Source: Hyphomonadaceae bacterium (lineage in GTDB: Bacteria > Pseudomonadota > Alphaproteobacteria > Caulobacterales > Aquidulcibacteraceae). Taken from it: 64,000 nucleotides of DNA. Position 1 is the stretch's first letter. Each line of letters begins with the position of its first letter. The stretch is from the NCBI GenBank assembly GCA_022843225.1, contig JALHOC010000008.1:1-64000 (forward strand), in the 5' to 3' direction. Under the pieces are notes generated by a model. The model had not been told where the DNA came from, did no database searches, and was given only the letters and a program-made list of their open reading frames with translations. The position numbers were made by a program, and so were the translations under genes. Below, piece after piece: positions 61,913 through 64,000 of this stretch.

Positions 61913-63430
61913 ATGCCGGGGCTGCATGGGTACTACACCGAGGTTCTCGGGCTAGATCTCGCCGACATCCAATACATCGACGATGACGTTGTCTTCGCTA
62001 GGCTCGAAGATGACAGCATCTACGAACTGGCGTTCGGCGACCCGGTTATGGACGTGCAGTCCGCGAGCGGTCGAACGTCGTTCAAGATCATTGGCGGGCG
62101 CTATCACGGCCGCAAAGCTTCGATCAAAGGCGAGCTCTCACTGCGCGATGAAGGCGTCCTGCGCCTATCGATGATCGACGTACAGCAGGGCGACGGCCTC
62201 ATCCTCGACACCCCGGACGGCAATCTCATCACCATCGACGGCGGGGATAATCAGCTGTTCGCCCGCCACATAGCGGCGCGGTTTGCCGGGACCAGTAAGC
62301 AAAAGCCGCTCGAAGTCGACGCCATGATTGTGACGCACGGCGACGCCGATCACTTCGGCGGCCTCTCCGACATCGAAGCATCCGAACGCGACAAGCGGGC
62401 GGAGAAACGCATCTTCATTCATCCTACGCGTGTCTATCACAACGGCCTCGTCAAACGGCCGGCGAAGACAGCGGACGGCGAAACGCGCAAACAAACCGAG
62501 ATGCTGGGGACCGCCAAAAAAGTTGGCGACGACCACTACATCACTGGACTCGTCGATGACCCGCGCAAGGTCGCGGAGGCAGAGCGTAACAAGCCGTTCA
62601 AGACCTGGACTAAGACCCTCGACAAATGGGATGCCCGCCGGCAGGCGCTTGGGCTCGATCCGATCGAGCTTGCGCGCATCGACCAGGATTCAGGCGATGC
62701 CTTCGACTTCGTCTCCGACGCCACATTTGAGATCTTTGGACCGATCACAGAAAAGCAAGGCGCAAAGCCTGCGCTCGTGTTCCTGCGCGAGCCCGATAAG
62801 AACGTCGACATGCACCTAGGCGGCCCGGACGCTCCGCGCGGGAGCGCATCGGCGTCGCACACGATCAACGGACATTCGATCTCGCTAAGGCTGACCTACG
62901 GCAACGTGCGCTTCCTCTTCACCGGCGACCTGAATCAGGAGGCGATGGCCCGGGTGAAAACGGCCCTCCCCGACTTCGACCTCAAAGCCGAGATCTTCAA
63001 GACGCCCCACCATGGCTCCGCCGACTTCGACTTCAACTTCGTGAAGGAGACTTCACCGGTCGTTTCGATCATCTCATCGGGCGATGAGAGCCGAGCCAAG
63101 GAATACATCCACCCGCGGGCAACTTTGGTCTCTGCGCTCGGCCGCTGCTCGCGCGGCGATACCGGCATCATCTTCATGACGGAGCTTGCAGCGTTCTTTG
63201 CGACGCGCGGCTACGCCAAGGAAACGGACCCGGGTTCGGCCGCGGAGAAGGACGAGTTCTACGCCTTCGAGCGCATCAATTACGGCATCATCCATATTCG
63301 CACCGACGGCGAACGCGTCGTCGCGCTCACGCACAGTGGCAAGCGCGGCATGAACGAGGCTTACGGCTTCACGGTAGCTGCAAACGGCAAAGTAAAAATG
63401 ACGCCGAAACTGAAGGTCAAGAAGGGCTGA
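61913..63430 (+). CDS. ComEC/Rec2-like metallo-beta-lactamase hydrolase
   Basis: The start is set at 61913 because GGGGG precedes it; 61901 is an alternative. The 505-residue protein has an N-terminal beta-rich domain (about 1-85) and an MBL domain with the ligand motif THGDADHFGGL (Asp in place of the second His, as in ComEC), TGDLNQEA and KTPHHGSADFDF. This MBL type occurs in DNA uptake nucleases and in uncharacterised cargo proteins. No ComEC membrane channel is fused. It is followed by a small membrane protein in the same operon. Confidence 0.85.
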   Translation: MPGLHGYYTEVLGLDLADIQYIDDDVVFARLEDDSIYELAFGDPVMDVQSASGRTSFKIIGGRYHGRKASIKGELSLRDEGVLRLSMIDVQQGDGLILDTPDGNLITIDGGDNQLFARHIAARFAGTSKQKPLEVDAMIVTHGDADHFGGLSDIEASERDKRAEKRIFIHPTRVYHNGLVKRPAKTADGETRKQTEMLGTAKKVGDDHYITGLVDDPRKVAEAERNKPFKTWTKTLDKWDARRQALGLDPIELARIDQDSGDAFDFVSDATFEIFGPITEKQGAKPALVFLREPDKNVDMHLGGPDAPRGSASASHTINGHSISLRLTYGNVRFLFTGDLNQEAMARVKTALPDFDLKAEIFKTPHHGSADFDFNFVKETSPVVSIISSGDESRAKEYIHPRATLVSALGRCSRGDTGIIFMTELAAFFATRGYAKETDPGSAAEKDEFYAFERINYGIIHIRTDGERVVALTHSGKRGMNEAYGFTVAANGKVKMTPKLKVKKG

Positions 63431-63439
63431 GTATGATTC

Positions 63440-63727
63440 ATGACTTTACTGCTGGCCGGCTTCTATGTCGGCGCGGTCGACCACCTTGCTAACCCGGAAG
63501 GCTCAACGGCGCCCGCTGTTTATGCGGAAGTCGCGGCCAACCTTTGGCAGGCGCTCGGGTCGCCCGAGAGGGAAATAACATTTAATACCGAAGGCTCTTT
63601 CGATATCGGCGTTTCGCTCTTCGTCGTCTCCCTCGGTATCTACTTCCTGTTGAACGGCGCATTCGGGTTCACCGCCCTGATCGGCGGCGCCGTCAAAGAA
63701 GCCGAGACCGCCCAGGCCAACCTTTAA
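63440..63727 (+). CDS. Small membrane protein paired with the MBL gene
   Basis: A 95-residue protein that starts 9 bases after the MBL stop and is in all likelihood co-transcribed. One strong hydrophobic segment is seen (ISLFVVSLGIYFLLNGAFGF-like, about 58-82) and a weaker one near the start. I do not recognise a family. The pair may form a membrane-associated effector and regulator; this is inference from context. Confidence 0.68.
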   Translation: MTLLLAGFYVGAVDHLANPEGSTAPAVYAEVAANLWQALGSPEREITFNTEGSFDIGVSLFVVSLGIYFLLNGAFGFTALIGGAVKEAETAQANL

Positions 63728-63760
63728 CGAGGGGACGCGTCCCGCTTTACGACGCTGAGC

Positions 63761-63887
63761 TGTGTCCGATGTTTGTGATCATATTTCGGTCAACCCTTTT
63801 ACTTCATCGGCAACACGCCGTGCGCTATGCCCATAGAGACCGGATGCGCACGCCGCGTCCGAAACTTGTAAGCAACTTTCGGACACA
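63761..63887. repeat. Inverted repeats of a TGTCCGA core in the last intergenic region
   Basis: GTCCGAAA (63857-63864) pairs with TTTCGGAC (63877-63884), with three more pairs (TTG/CAA) after a mismatch. TGTGTCCGA (63761-63769) is the exact inverse of TCGGACACA (63879-63887). No ORF is supported after 63727. The three copies may be sites of a regulator or an oriT/integrase-binding region of the element. Confidence 0.5.
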
Positions 63888-64000
63888 TCGGTCCGTCCGT
63901 TGCCGAGCCATTTCAAGGGACCGCTGACACGCCGCCGACCGGCGCGTCAGAGCCGCTTCAATATTCGCTGGGCAGAAAAATCACATGGTTCTGAAGCCAG

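Larger units (their letters stand above)
56961..64000. mobile_element. Integrative mobilizable element at tRNA-Leu (left part)
   Basis: The element begins at the tRNA-Leu 3' end (attL likely within 56961-56985) and continues past the window. The signs are a P4-type integrase directly after the tRNA, a small HTH protein, a DUF3363 relaxase, a TraF-type peptidase and accessory genes absent from the flanking housekeeping block. No type IV secretion genes are seen, so it looks mobilizable rather than self-transmissible, although these could lie outside. No direct repeat of the tRNA 3' end was found in the window. Confidence 0.8.

Noticed and set aside
61440-61955. A 171-residue plus-strand ORF across the traF promoter region
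   Set aside because: It crosses the hairpin block and the antisense of traF; no RBS or motif.
56986-64000. A second copy of the tRNA-Leu 3' end as attR
   Set aside because: No repeat of the tRNA end was seen in the window; the right end must lie beyond 64000.

Overview
The window looks like the chromosome of a GC-rich alphaproteobacterium, most likely of the Caulobacterales/Hyphomonadaceae type. The reasons are a CpdR-type cell-cycle receiver divergent from N-formylglutamate amidohydrolase, an alphaproteobacterial long-form dCTP deaminase, MidA/NDUFAF7 next to Lgt, a UbiK-type accessory factor, many alphaproteobacterial hypothetical proteins, and an alpha-r8/suhB-like small RNA. The placement rests on gene content only; no 16S gene is present. 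Layout, left to right: 0-1.1 kb is a minus-strand operon of a membrane-anchored LuxR regulator, a VOC protein and a cut-off DUF4199 protein. 1.1-9.8 kb carries sugar-nucleotide and central sugar genes (phosphomannomutase/phosphoglucomutase, UDP-glucose dehydrogenase, galE divergent from pgi) around a membrane-bound AraC regulator and a DUF1028 protein. 9.8-16.7 kb has a sphingosine-phosphate-lyase-like enzyme, ubiK, then lgt-midA-pgeF-vanX-like-prs on the plus strand. 16.7-25 kb holds a ferritin-like protein, an alpha/beta hydrolase lipoprotein, tolC with an unknown partner, EF-hand and TraB/GumN lipoproteins, and a small coupled operon (36-aa peptide, multispan membrane protein, XRE repressor) under a promoter region with a palindrome and three repeats 21 bp apart. 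25-31.4 kb has dcd, apaG, a cupin, a TIR-like/Sel1 membrane protein coupled to a pseudouridine synthase, two tRNA genes (Ser-CGA, Val-GAC), cpdR and FGase. 31.4-56.8 kb is housekeeping: a predicted antisense-oriented sRNA, typA, hisN-like phosphatase, clpB, universal stress protein, gabD, PhzF, ABC-F, an EF-G paralogue with a strongly folded leader, pirin/ilvE, a two-component pair, an Hsp70-like ATPase without substrate domain, and lepA. 56.9 kb to the end is an integrated mobilizable element inserted at the 3' end of tRNA-Leu(CAG). It has a P4-type integrase, a small HTH protein, a VirD2-like/DUF3363 relaxase, a TraF-type S26 peptidase, a hairpin-rich block, and a cargo pair of a ComEC/Rec2-like metallo-beta-lactamase and a small membrane protein. 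Its right end lies outside the window. How genes work together: the sugar genes interconvert fructose-6-P, glucose-6-P/mannose-6-P, UDP-glucose, UDP-galactose and UDP-glucuronate, which suggests envelope polysaccharide supply. Lgt, PgeF and the VanX-like peptidase serve envelope maturation. ClpB and the universal stress protein form a stress segment. The strongest candidates for undescribed biology are the cargo pair and hairpin structures of the mobile element, the 36-aa peptide/XRE operon with its 21-bp phased repeats, and the degenerate TIR-Sel1 protein. No CRISPR array, insertion sequence or prophage was seen.
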